From NCBI GenBank assembly GCA_003342815.1, contig PTEX01000300.1, positions 84,680 through 148,679 of the forward strand: DNA of 64,000 bases. The letters are read 5' to 3'. Below are positions 1-10,600 of this stretch, piece after piece. This stretch comes from Eudromia elegans (taxonomy: Eukaryota > Chordata > Aves > Tinamiformes > Tinamidae). The position numbers and the translations under genes are program-made. The notes beneath the pieces are model-generated. The model did not search any database and was not told where the DNA came from. It was given only the letters and a program-made list of their open reading frames with translations. Positions within the stretch are counted from its first letter, which is position 1; the number at the start of each line of letters is the position of its first letter.

Positions 1-251
1 AAAAAGCAGCAGCACAAGGACGGAGGGGGGAAAAAAAGGAGAAAAAAAAAAGTCTCGAGCAAAAAAAAAAAAAAAGGAGCCCAAGTTTAGTAAAAAAGAA
101 GTAATAAAAAATCCCAGATTTGTAGCCGCACTGTAGACAAGGAGAAAATGGAGAAATCTCCCCGGTTGCTAATAAGATGCGGAGTCCAACGCCCAAGTGC
201 ACAGATGAATGGGCTTCCCGAGCGGTGACGGCAGCGCTCGGCGCGCGCCGG

Positions 252-473
252 CCAATCGCCGCCGCCGCGCACAAAGGGGGGCGGCGCCTGCGCGCCCCGC
301 GAACAATGGGGCCGCGCTGGCAGCGCTTTCAAACCGGCGCCCGGAGCCACAATGAGCGGAGCGCGCGCGGGAGCGCGCGCGCGCGCGGGAGCGCGGGGGG
401 CTGCGCGGGGGCGCGCGCGGGGCGCTGCGCTGCGCGGGGCGGGGGCTGCGCGCCCGCGGGAGCGGCACAATGG
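252..473 (+). promoter_or_regulatory. CCAAT box and cluster of four SOX-type motifs inside the CpG island
   Basis: CCAAT lies at 252-256. ACAAAG lies at 271-276, ACAATGG at 303-309, ACAATGA at 349-355 and ACAATGG at 467-473, all on the plus strand, in otherwise almost pure G/C sequence. The SOX HMG-box core is ACAA(A/T)G (known). Binding here is inference. Confidence 0.4.
359..460. repeat. CG-alternating low-complexity stretch
   Basis: A run of alternating C and G with short G-runs between two of the SOX-type motifs. Alternating CG favours Z-DNA and the G-runs could form quadruplexes (inference). It has no coding signal. Confidence 0.6.
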
Positions 474-514
474 GGAGCTGCGAGGGCGAGCCCGCCGCGC
501 CGCCCCCACCCGCC

Positions 515-632
515 GCCGTGAGAGAGACGGAGAGCAACAGATAGTGCGAGGCTGGGGGAGGAAGAGGAGGAGGAGGAGGGAGAGGGGGAGAGCGAGCGAG
601 AGGGAGGGAGAGGAAGAGACAGAGGAGGGGAT
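515..632. repeat. Purine-rich (GGA/GAGA) tract, possible plus-strand 5' UTR
   Basis: About 115 bases, almost all G and A on the plus strand, with repeated GGA units around 562-590, followed by a pyrimidine block containing a T17 run (665-681). Purine-rich 5' UTRs are common in CpG-island genes. Mirror-like purine tracts can form triplex DNA (inference). Confidence 0.6.
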
Positions 633-1743
633 TTGCTGCTTCTTCTCCCCCCATTTTGTTTCCCTTTTTTTTTTTTTTTTTCTCCCCCTGGGTTTAATTG
701 GTCTCGATCATTAAATCCCCCCCTCCCACACACACCCCGCTCAGTTTGGAAGGTATCGCACCCACGGAGCCCGCGTTCCGCCCACGGAGATCACGGGCCG
801 GCATTAGTAGGTCTGTAGGCCAGATGTTGCAAACGGCGGCGGGAGCCGCTGCCGAAGCAGAAGCGCTGCCCACCTCCCCCACCCGCCCCCCTCCCCCACG
901 GCGAGGTTTGGCTCGGAATAAAATATTTTGCGATTAGCCCGCGGCTCTAATTAAATTCCGCTGTCTGATTGTTCCTGATTTGTGTGTGTGTGCGTGTTTT
1001 AAGTATTTTCTGAGGCGGTGACCCATTTGAAGACTTACATTTTCGCTCCCTAAAGTAGTGGGCGAAGCGGCGTGGGGGCGAACCGCTTGTGCTTGCTCAA
1101 ATCGGAGCCCTCAGCGTGTATTTACGTTGAATTTACACCCCACCGCCACCCCACCAGCCCGAATAAGATGTAACTCGAACCTAATGCACTCGAATGAGCG
1201 GCGATCCCGAGCGCTCCGCGGCGACAGTCGGTGCGGGATATCACGACTCCCGCTGATTTCCTTTCCTCGGGGGGAGGCGCCCGCGGGAGCCGCTCGCCTT
1301 GCTGCGGTGGGAGATGCCAAAAGCCCGGCCGAGACCCCCCCGCCTCCCGCCCCCCAGCCCCCTCTTTAAGGCGCCAGGAACGAACGTCAGAATCCGCGTT
1401 CCCCAAACGCGGGGGAATCGTCTCCCAACGCCCCGCTTGTTTATAAACACGGCCCTTAAAAATATTAAAATAACGAGGGGTTCCGGTGCGCAGAGACACC
1501 CGGCCCAGAGCGCCCACCTCCCTCTCGGCCGGCTCTGCGCGAACCCGCCGAGCCCCGCGGGCTCGCCGCCCCCCCCGGGCCCCGCCACGGGAGCGAGCTT
1601 TATTCTGAGCACGGGCAGTATCGCGCGGGGGGATATTTCCCTTCTTGTGGGCAACATGCGCGAAGGGGATTTTTTTTTTTTTACCTCACGCCCGCTGTCC
1701 CTCCTTCCCCTCCCTCCCCTCGCTGCATTTCGTACTTCCCCCG

Positions 1744-1765
1744 ACACACACACACACACACACAC
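1744..1765. repeat. (CA)n microsatellite
   Basis: About eleven CA units inside the CpG island. Confidence 0.9.
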
Positions 1766-2330
1766 GCTACGCGGGGAGACGCCTCGCACCGTGAGGAAAT
1801 ACGAAAACACGAGTGGCAGCCGAGCTGGGGGGTGCAGAGGGGACCCTCCCCTCGCAAAGCACCGCGCTCCCCACGCGGCTCCCCACGCGCGGCCGCAGCG
1901 CCGGGCCGCGGGGGAAGGCGGCGCCGGGGGCTGCCCGGGCTCCGGGGCTGCTCGGGAGGCCGGGCCGGCCCGCCGCGCGTGGGCGCCGCGGGAGCCTCCC
2001 GGTGCCCGCCGCGCACGGCGCCCGCGGCCACGGGGATGGGCGGGCGGGAGGCAGCGCCACGCCGGGGCTCGCCGTGCCCCCGGGCACCGCCAGGCGGGAA
2101 CGGCGCTGGCAATCCTCGCCCGTTTCCCGAGGAAGCCCCAAGCGTGGCCATCTCCCCGCTCCGCAGGGAGCGAAGCGGGGCGGTTTTGCTGCCGGAGGGG
2201 ATGGTGCTGGGAGGACCTGCCCGAGGAGCGCGGCGGGAGCACCCGCTGCGGCCCCCCAGCTGCGTGGCTGTATGCGGTTCACCTGCGCGGCTGGGTGAGA
2301 TTTCCACGGCACGGCCACGGGCGATTTCAG

Positions 2331-4100
2331 TGGCAAATGCGGCTGCACCTGAATTTCAGAGGAGCAGCGAGGAAAAATTTCACAGAATGACAGTGGGAGT
2401 TTTGATGACATGCGCTTTACCAACTTGATATGCTTTCTTCTTCTTTTTTTTTTTTTTTCTTATATTTCAATATTTTATGACTCTAAAAGGAAGCAAAAAT
2501 GCCGTGTTTCATGTTAGTCTGTGTGCTCAGTTCCACAAGCTCTTCTGCAGACAAATAGCCTGGAAAATGTGTGTGCTCCCTGTGTCAGTTTCAGATGCAT
2601 TACAGCCAGGACAAGTCTCCCTCTCCCTGCCTTTTTTTCCCAAACACTCTCATGTGGGGTGGAAATAGAAGATTTAACCCTTTGACTGAACTCTGGTTCA
2701 CCTGTCACCCCACCCATTTAAGTGTCCAGCAAACAGATACTCTCTAAGGGACATGCCTCAATGCCTCATTCTTAAAGTTGTGCTTTACTCAAATTCCGGG
2801 TTTTTTTTTTTAGTCATGGCTGGGGTGTCCAGAAAGACTAATCAGAAATGAATATGAAGATGTGAAAAACATCATTCTTCTCCTGTGGCTTCCACACATA
2901 CACACACACGAAGGATCTCACAGGTTTGGTTTGGTGGAAACAGAGATTCCAGTTCCAAGGTGCTCATGTAAATAGGCTGTTGCAAAGCGAGGCTCTGAAA
3001 AAAAGTTATGCTTTTGTAAATGTGTTTTGTTAAAACTTTTACCACAGTAGCTGCACCAGCAAAAAATCATAACCTGCCCCACCATGTGACACAAGTGAAG
3101 TGATAATATGTTTAAGAATATACCCGCTATGTGAATATACCTGCTATGGCTGAGACACAGCTCCAAGGAGACTAAAAGTGAAGAAGAGACTGATGGCAAA
3201 CTGTTCTCAGAGAAGTGGCAGGATTCTTCTCCTATAGTTCCTCAAAGGGTGAGGGATGTAGCCATGGCAAATTTCCTGATTTCCTGCTGCCTCTTGTATT
3301 CCTCAAATGAAGTTGCCTGCTAGAGTGCTTCCAAAACTTGACTCCTTTCAACACATTTCTCCTGAGGTTATTTTCATTCTCTCCTTTTGGAAAGCAGAGA
3401 GGCAGAGGTGGGGCCTGGGTAAGTGGTTTGCACAGTGCAGGGATACTGCTGGCTCCGTCACTGGTGCTCACCAGGCTTTGACTTTATGGTCGTTAATAAC
3501 AGACCTGTGCATCCCCAGCTACAAGTTTGATTTACCCCAGTCATGAGCACAGACCTTTCTGTGAAGCCGGCCGCTGTAAGCATGGTATAGCGCTCGTGTC
3601 AACCCCACTGACCTCGTGCAGGGAGCCTAGGTGAGAGGTCTCTAGTGCCCAGCTCAGGAGCAGCTAAGACACAGTTGCCCCCGCAAAGAGTTTGGTCACA
3701 TCTGACGCAAGAGCAGCCTGCTGCGTGGGGCTCCGCGGCTGCAGAACCCCCCCCCGGCCTTCCTTAAGCTGCGCTCAAATCAGACTTAGCACCTCGTGAA
3801 ACCGTGGCTGCAGGCTCCTGCTCTAGCCACTGGCCAGCCTGGTGAGGTGGGTCTCCCCGATACCCATCTTTCCTTCACACGTTTTTTCAGTACTGTATAA
3901 ACATCAGGATGTATAAACATCCCTTTTCTGTAACTCCTGACAGGTAGGTAAATGAGATGTTGCTTTTTTTTTTTTTTGACAGGTCAAGAAAAGGAGAAAG
4001 TAGCTAAATAAGCGCTCCCTGCCAGTGCACTGGCTTCTCTCAGGAGTCCCAGGAGAGCACCTCAATGATGCTCGCCTTTGGCTAAGGTAAAAGAACAATA
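2331..4100. other. Unique AT-rich DNA, no gene seen
   Basis: Short T-runs at about 2441-2458 and 2801-2812; a moderately GC-rich patch at 3550-3860. No splice-flanked open frame or recognisable repeat. Confidence 0.6.
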
Positions 4101-4257
4101 ATGAACGTGTTTTAACTCATGTAAAATTTTGAAACTTTAAAAAACATGTTCTAACTTGCCATGTGTAGACAAGACACAATGCATTTTAGCACGTTTGCTG
4201 GCAAACACACTAAAATGAAACACGCCCTGTCAACACTGAGAGTTTAAAAACACGTTA
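4101..4257. mobile_element. Palindromic MITE-like DNA transposon remnant
   Basis: The outer arms are inverted repeats: AACGTGTTTTAACTC at 4104-4118 pairs with the reverse complement of 4239-4256 with one or two small differences. The inner part, 4165-4234, is an imperfect palindrome about 70 bases long centred near 4200, roughly two thirds of each arm matching, including CATTTTAG and GTTTGC in both arms. This is the layout of a short non-autonomous DNA transposon with long inverted repeats. The GTGTAGACAAG stretch in it recurs near 26.1 and 40.7 kb. No target-site duplication was confirmed and the superfamily is not assigned. Confidence 0.45.
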
Positions 4258-5820
4258 ATTAAAAGTTTTCATTGACTTTTTTTTTTTATAAACCTTTATC
4301 CTAGTCCAAACAAGCCTTTAAAGAAAGTGAATCTAAGAGTGGTTTTGGAAGCTGGAATCAGAGACCAGTGTTTGCAGAAATCCTGTAACAAAGTGGTTGT
4401 TTAGTGCTCCCGTCTGTGTACAACTTCTCCGAAATCTCTTTCCAGAGCTATCTAAACCCCAGGAATGCAATGAAAATTCTGCTTGTGCTCTGGAGTGCAA
4501 GGAGAACTTTTCTGTGTGCAGAAAAAGAAACAAGAAAGAAAAAAAAAAAAAGGAAAAAGAAGATAATCAAAGTTCACACTGAGATATAATGTTCTCTATA
4601 TGCCAGTCTACCCTGAAGCCCTTTCCTCTCTTCATTGTTATGCAGAAACAATGTAACATGTGTATAAGAAAGCAAACCTTGCTTTCCCAGCAACCGTCAG
4701 ACTGAGATAGTTAGGAAATTTCATTCTTGTTTTAATCTGTAAAGACTTTCTGATAATGAGAGAGTGGGATCTGACAATGAGAGTGTATGATCTGAATAAT
4801 GTTAAGACTTCCAAATTCTAAAACTACAGTCATATTATAAAACAGTGGCATTTTTCCTGATTCCAAGAAATGAATATTTCCTGATGTTCTAAGTGAGCCC
4901 TGAGATTTCTTACTGACCCATCCTTTCAATTTCTTCTTGCTTTATTCCAGTTTGGTACAATGCTATAAAAAGCTTTTAAACTTAGTATCACTCACAACCA
5001 TTACAAGCCCTTTACTAATATTTGCCAAGCTTTTATTAACTAAACACACTCAACAATGTTTGCTAAATAGAATCCAGACTGTTTGAATGTCCTGCGTGCT
5101 GGGAAACTGGAAACTTAACACAGTTCATGTGTTTTAAAAGTATCATACAGTTTGTCTTTCTCAAATCTAATAAAGAAATCCAACAACCAACCAGATGCCC
5201 GAACCTTAGTGGGTAAGACTGGTTACTTGAATAAATAAATAAATAATACCAAAGTAAGGAAAAACATCAACAAACCCCAACCCAAAACAAACAAAAATTC
5301 CTTAGATGACGCCTAAGCAAAAACACACCAGTAGAGCTCAAGCTCCTCCCTTCCTTTAAGAGCAGTCAAAGGAAGATGCAACAGCTTACGCGAAGGTGCA
5401 GATATACCATTAAATGGCTGGTTCAAGGTATATTCCGATTTTACTTTAAAGCAGAAAATACCATATATGTTTCAATAGCAAGAGATGGACATTGAGCCAG
5501 GGCAAGCAATGCAGTGCTAAGGGCCTGCAAGCAAAAATAAAGGGAGGGCTAAACTATTTCAACTCCAAGGATAAATACTTTCCTGGCTGCAGTTCCCCAG
5601 CAGTTTTACCCTGGCTAAACTGGTGCTGCAGGAGTCCTTTGCTCCCCTTTTCCTCACGTGCTGGCTGCTCCACTCCCTCTGTTGTGTGCTGTGCCTGGCT
5701 TTCAGGTGACCCCATGATAAGCCATTCTAGAGAACTAGCTAAACCAACAGAAAACTATTCCTTTTATTTCTCTCTCTCTCTTTTTTTTCTTTTGCTTTGG
5801 GAAGTGGAGGGAGAAGGGTA
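4258..5820. other. Unique AT-rich DNA, no gene seen
   Basis: Contains an A-rich low-complexity patch at 4520-4560 and a short AAAT repeat at 5230-5246. No supported coding region. Confidence 0.6.
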
Positions 5821-5824
5821 GTTT

Positions 5825-6030
5825 CCGTCTGGGCTCGCTCCTGCAGCTCTTGGTGTGGCCAGGCGAGTGGCAGCGATGACAGGCAGATGATGCCTGATTT
5901 GACGCTAATCAGGTTAATCGAGTTAAGCTGCAGTGCCAATGACATTTGCTTCCGCAGCCACACTGCCTCATGCAGCCTCTTCTTGCTTGCAAATGCTGCT
6001 CATTTCCACTTTCGCGCTCCTTCTTCCCTT
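5825..6030. promoter_or_regulatory. Enhancer-like block with packed homeodomain and MEIS-type motifs
   Basis: Non-repetitive, moderate-GC sequence unlike its flanks. Within 5875-5945 it carries TGACAGG (MEIS/TGIF type), CAGATG (E-box type), GCTAATCAG and GTTAATCG (OTX/K50 homeodomain type), and a small perfect inverted repeat CAGGCA/TGCCTG with a 5-base loop at 5880-5896. Such density is typical of conserved non-coding enhancers near developmental genes. Conservation cannot be seen from one sequence, so this is inference. Confidence 0.3.
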
Positions 6031-8130
6031 GTGCTAGGGGAGCTGATCTGAGTAAGAAGCACACTACCAGGCACCGATTCATCTAAAGGGCATTGACTTA
6101 CAAAACTTTAATGATGTGTGCTGGGTGCCATGTTTCTACATTTTTTCATCAACAAGCCAGCCACACCGATAGTCTGCTGTCCATTAACCTGTTTGCCTTT
6201 TATGAATTTTATCTAGATTGAAGGCAAGGCGCTTTTCCCACACAGTATTATACTATGAGGTGTCACAAGGTGCTAGTAGAAGCTGATGTTCTTGTTCAGG
6301 ATGAAACTGAGCAGGGAGGGACTCACAGCTGTAGTGTTAACCTCCATGCCAAGTGCTTGACTTTCTGTAGCGCTCTCACTGTAAGGGAAAAGCTAAGTAT
6401 CGAAGAATGCAATTTAGCAGACCAAGGCTGCTATGGTGAGTCTGTTTCTTAGGGTTTTCTCCACCAGAACAAATATATTGTAGCCACAAGTTGCAAAAGG
6501 CTAAGTCAGTACAGGTTTAATTATTATTACTATTATCATCATCATCACCATCATTGGGAAGACTGTTTACTCCAGGTAGCCAGAATAAACACCATACAGT
6601 ACATCATTGTTGTCAATCTGGCAGATATGCGTGTGACCTGTACTGTCGTGTGTCCTGGTAGGACATATATTTGATATCAGCCCTCATGTAATCACAGGCT
6701 AACTAGAAAACCATTTCAGATAGGGAGAAAGCACTTGTGACACTCAGAGACCTGAATTCCGTATGTTTTGTGGTTGGGAAGTAGATCCTTCACGAGCCAC
6801 GGCTCTGACTTCTTACTGCAGTGAGGTGCTTTGTCCTCTTTGGAAGTTCAAGAGGCAGTCCCGTTTCATCCAGCAACTCGATGTTGGGGCTCAGGGAGCA
6901 TGGCTTTAATTCTCACCCAGGAAAATTTGAATCTTTTCATTTTCTTTCCCCTGATTTTCCCATGAAGTTGGAGGATGAGGATGTGTGAGCACAAATGTTT
7001 CCTTTTTCTCTTGCTAATGAAGCTGTTCACTAATTGAACTTAGAGTAGTTCTTTGGCATGAAGAATTACATAGCAATTGCTGCAAAAAAAAAGAGCATGA
7101 TTCTGCAGCCTAGTCATTTAGCATGCCCCAAAGCTTTTGCCTGTGAGCAAAGAGGACTTTAAGCCATGGCCTCTTCCCTGCCGTGTGGCAGGGCCTTCTT
7201 CACACACATGGCTAGGCCAAAGCCCACATAAGCATCAGGCTGAGAGCATGGCTCTGGACATCAGCTCTGCACAGGCCTGCTCTGCCTTTCCAAGGAAGTC
7301 CAGGCAACATCCTGCTTTTAAAGAGCTCTCCAGGCAGGGGATTCCTGAGGTGAGGCACAGGCCTTTGCTTGGACATATCTGTTTCATAGCATCTCTAGCC
7401 TTGTGATTTTCCTTCGTCCCTCTTGTCTGGCATTTGGAAAAGCAGTAGCAAGTTATGCATTTAAGCTGGTCTTGCTAAGACCAGGCTTATGAATTCGACA
7501 GTTGAGTGGTGGTTTTAAGTCTGAAGTGCACATATAGCCTCTTGCATACTCAGCTCTAATTTCTAATCCCCTCAGTAGAGAAAATGGTTTATTGATGCTT
7601 CACAGCAAATAAGTCAGATTTATATGTATGTTTTAATCCATGGAACAGTGAAAAAGAATAAATCAAACTATTCAGATTATCATTGAGGTATTATATACTC
7701 TCCGCTACTTTGTTTCAGGTTACATTATGCCAAAGCATTTTTTGAATTAGAAAGTGGGGTTTTTTTATGTATAGTATGTGTTGTGTTTCATAGTGACCTG
7801 ACGCAAGAAGATGAAGTTTGTATCCGGTTCTGAAAACTCCTAGAAAAGTCTACTTATATAGCAAATCCAGTTGCTGTGGGAGGATGGATATATAGGATGA
7901 GTTATCGATCTAACAGGTAACTGAAATATTTCTCTCTACATTGATGGTGTGATTCAACTTATTAGTGTAAAAATTGAGTAATGAAGGTAGTTTTGTTTGT
8001 TTGGCTTTTCTCTCACAGTAGTGTCAGCGATTTACTTTATAAATGTTTCTGCATCCACAGAGTGAACTTGAACATGTAGTGATAAATTGTGACTACGAGG
8101 AAGACATTTTTGTAGCTGATATTCTGAGAA
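6031..8130. other. Unique AT-rich DNA, no gene seen
   Basis: Holds a small ATT/ATC repeat at 6519-6555. No other recognisable feature. Confidence 0.6.
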
Positions 8131-8131
8131 A

Positions 8132-8157
8132 CCCCCTTAGAAACAGCTCTAAGGGGG
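8132..8157. repeat. Perfect 10-bp inverted repeat
   Basis: CCCCCTTAGA (8132-8141) and its exact reverse complement (8148-8157) flank a 6-base loop. It sits just upstream of the truncated 5' end of the CR1 copy. Confidence 0.8.
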
Positions 8158-8179
8158 CAAACTGCAGATCAATGAAGAA

Positions 8180-9872
8180 AGATGGTCAAGACATAAGGGT
8201 AGTTTGATTGAGGATGCCACATATGTATATAAGCAAAAGGAGGAAAGCAAGATCAGTGCTCCAGGAGGAATATACACTGTCCGACCATGCAGGGATTGAG
8301 TTAAGAAAGCTAAAGCCCATCTGGAGGTGAACCTGCTGACTTGCATGAAGGGCTTTACAGGTACATCAGCAGCATAAGAAAGAGTAAGGAAAAACTGAGG
8401 TAACTGCAAAATGTGACAGGGGACGTGGTGACAAAGTGCAAGGTGTTGAACATCTTCTTTGCCTCAGACTTTACTGGTAAGACTAGCCTCTACAAACGCC
8501 AGACCCCTGAGACCAGAAGGGAAGTCTGCAGCTAGGAAGACTTACTCTTGGTCATAGAGAATCAAGTTAGGAAACATTGAAACAAGGCTGCATCCACAAG
8601 TACTGTTAATGTCACTGTGAAGCCAACTTCAATTATTTTGTAAAGGTCATAGAGACCAGGAGAAGTTCCTGAGGATTGGAGGAGAGAAAATGTTACTTCT
8701 GTGTTCAGCTGAGGTAGGAAGGAGAGTCCAGGGAACTACAGGCTGGTCAGTCTCACCTCAATCCATGGGAAAGTGATAGAACAATTAACTCTGGATGTTA
8801 TCTCCAGACACGTGTAGAATTAGAAGATGATTAGGAATAGTTAGGATGGACTTATAAAGAGGAAGGCAGGCTGACCAACCTGAGAGCCTTCTACGATGAG
8901 ATGACTGGCTTGATGAGTGAAAGGAGAACAGTGAATGTTGTTGACACTGATGTTAGGAAGGCTTTTGACTTTTGAAGGTCACCAGGAATTCTGAATTCCA
9001 CTAGGAATTGCTACTAGGAGCAACAATGTTTCACTTCTTCATTAATGAGCTGGATGGTGGGATCAAATGCTTCTACATCAAGTTTGTAGATGATACAACA
9101 CTCTAAGGAGTGGCTGATACACCAGATAGTTGTCTGGCAATTGCCATTCAGAGGGACCTTGACAGGCTGGAGAAAGGGGACAACAAGGACCTCGTGGGGT
9201 TCAACAAAGGCTAGTGGAGAGTCCTACAGCTGGAGAGGAATAAGCCCGTGCACCACTACAAGCTGAGGGCTGACTTGCTGGAGAGCAGCTTTGCAGAGAA
9301 ATACCTGGAAATCCTGCTGGACCAGCTGAATGTGTGCCCATAATGTGAGACCACATCTTGTAGCGTTGTGTCCAGTACTGGGTCCCCCAGTACAAGAGAG
9401 GCATGGACATATTGGCATGAATCCAGTGAGAGGCGACAAAGAAGATTAAGGGACTGGAGCAGCTGTCGTACAAGAAGAGGCTGAAAGAGCTGGGGCTGTT
9501 TAAGGCCCAGGATGTATTTTATTAATCTATATAAGCACCTGGCTGGAGGGAATAGAGAAAGCAGAGAAAGAGTATTTTCAGGTGTACCCAGGGCAGGACA
9601 AGAGGGACATTGTGCCAATGAACACAGACTGAAACATATGAAATTTGTAAGTGTACAAAGTGAAAATGTAAGATTTTTTTTTTTAACTGCAAGATGCTTG
9701 AACATTGAGACAGGTTTCCCAGAAAGACTGTGGAGTCACCATCCTTAGAGATATTTAAATTCTGACTGTCAATGGCCCTGTGCAACCTGCTTTAGCTAAT
9801 CCTGCTTGAACAGGGGGTTTGGGCTCGATGACCTCCAGAGGTGCCTGTCATCCACAACTGTTCTGTGATTTG
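8180..9872 (+). mobile_element. CR1 LINE, 5'-truncated, plus strand, decayed
   Basis: Covers the later part of CR1 ORF2 and the 3' UTR. Near 8290-8310 the AGGTTAGGAAAGCTAAAGCC-like stretch of CR1 is recognisable; 8360-8480 follows the CR1 order (tyrosine-rich linker, then CFFCLRLYW-like remains of the FFASVFTG motif). At 9030-9110 translation gives FINELDGGI followed by FVDDTTL, the reverse transcriptase active-site box (usually FADD in CR1), then RDLDRLE. The 3' end near 9815-9872 matches the CR1 tail, including GGGCTCGATGACCTCCAGAG and a final TTCTGTGATT. Many stops and frame changes; internal losses in the RT core and between about 9500 and 9700. An old, dead copy, truncated at the 5' end as is usual for CR1. 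Confidence 0.9.
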
Positions 9873-10365
9873 GTGTCTTTAAAGCTGCTTCTGTTATCCT
9901 TATGCTCACTCCAGTGCAGGCATGCTTTCAAGACACTGCATTTCTGTCACCTTGTGCCTCAGTTACAGTTGCATGGTTTATGAAACATGGATGTTAGCAT
10001 TTCCTCTTACATGGCTTGCAAGAATAAATACAATGAAGTCTGGGAAGTTCTTTCAGTAAATAGGGCATACAAGTGCCTTCCCTACACATCTGCAGGAAAG
10101 AAAGACTTTAGAGTCATTCTTCCCCTGTACAGTACAAATTAGAATAAAATGTGAGAAAACAATACCTGGAATAATTTTCTTGAAACTAAGTCCTAGGAAG
10201 CTGGGAAAATCATAGGTTAAATGTGAACCCCTGCCTGACAAGTTTTCATGCCTTCTATGCTGTTATGTTAGAGCCTATACAGAGCAGATGAAGTAGTGTC
10301 GTAGTAATTTTTGTTTATTCCTTTTAAAATACACTTTCTCACACTTTAGTGAGGTTTCCCATTTG
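9873..10365. other. Unique DNA, no gene seen
   Basis: No recognisable repeat, exon or motif cluster. Confidence 0.5.
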
Positions 10366-10600
10366 CCCCGTGCAGCTATAAAAGGCTGGCTTCAGTCTGT
10401 TTAGACTCAGGCAACGCACAAAGTCTTTTATTGACAAAAGCAGATGGCGATTTCCCTTGCAATCCGTTTTCTTTTCATTGGCCGGCACGCAAACCGGGGA
10501 GTGCGTGCTGGAGGACAGGCACACCGCTGCACCTCGCCAGCCTCTGAGTACTCTCCTAATGTGGAGTAAAGCCCCGAGCCTGCCTGCCCAGAAGTGATCT
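10366..10600 (+). promoter_or_regulatory. CpG-enriched block with TATA-like motif, candidate regulatory element
   Basis: A 230-bp island of higher GC and CpG in AT-rich surroundings. TATAAAAG lies at 10377-10384, followed by a pyrimidine-A-type start context about 25-30 bases on, then the near-palindrome CTTTTATTGACAAAAG near 10422 and CATTGGCCGG near 10476. It could be an enhancer or a minor TATA promoter; no open frame or splice signal supports a gene. Confidence 0.25.

Larger units (their letters stand above)
180..2330. promoter_or_regulatory. CpG island, probable promoter and 5' UTR region of a developmental-type gene
   Basis: About 2.1 kb of very GC-rich, CpG-dense DNA that ends sharply in AT-rich DNA near 2330-2400; the first 180 bases are A-rich. 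Such long islands usually mark promoters of developmental regulators in vertebrates (known), so I infer that a transcript starts here. Direction cannot be fixed. The purine-rich strand at 515-632 resembles plus-strand 5' UTR sequence, but the island also touches the left window edge and the gene could run left. A weak donor-like site (AAG then GTATCG) sits near 750. An AT-rich pocket at 910-985 with homeodomain-type TAATTAAAT interrupts the island. The long open frames here (for example 1299-2390 plus, 1241-2242 minus) overlap each other, are low-complexity Arg/Pro/Ala/Gly and look like GC artefacts. I do not recognise the gene. Confidence 0.8.

Noticed and set aside
1241-2242. 333-codon minus-strand open frame in the CpG island
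   Set aside because: Same GC artefact as above; composition and overlap give no support.
1299-2390. 363-codon plus-strand open frame in the CpG island
   Set aside because: Overlaps equally long open frames on both strands, is low-complexity Arg/Pro/Gly/Ala, and has no domain. GC-rich DNA lacks stop codons by chance.
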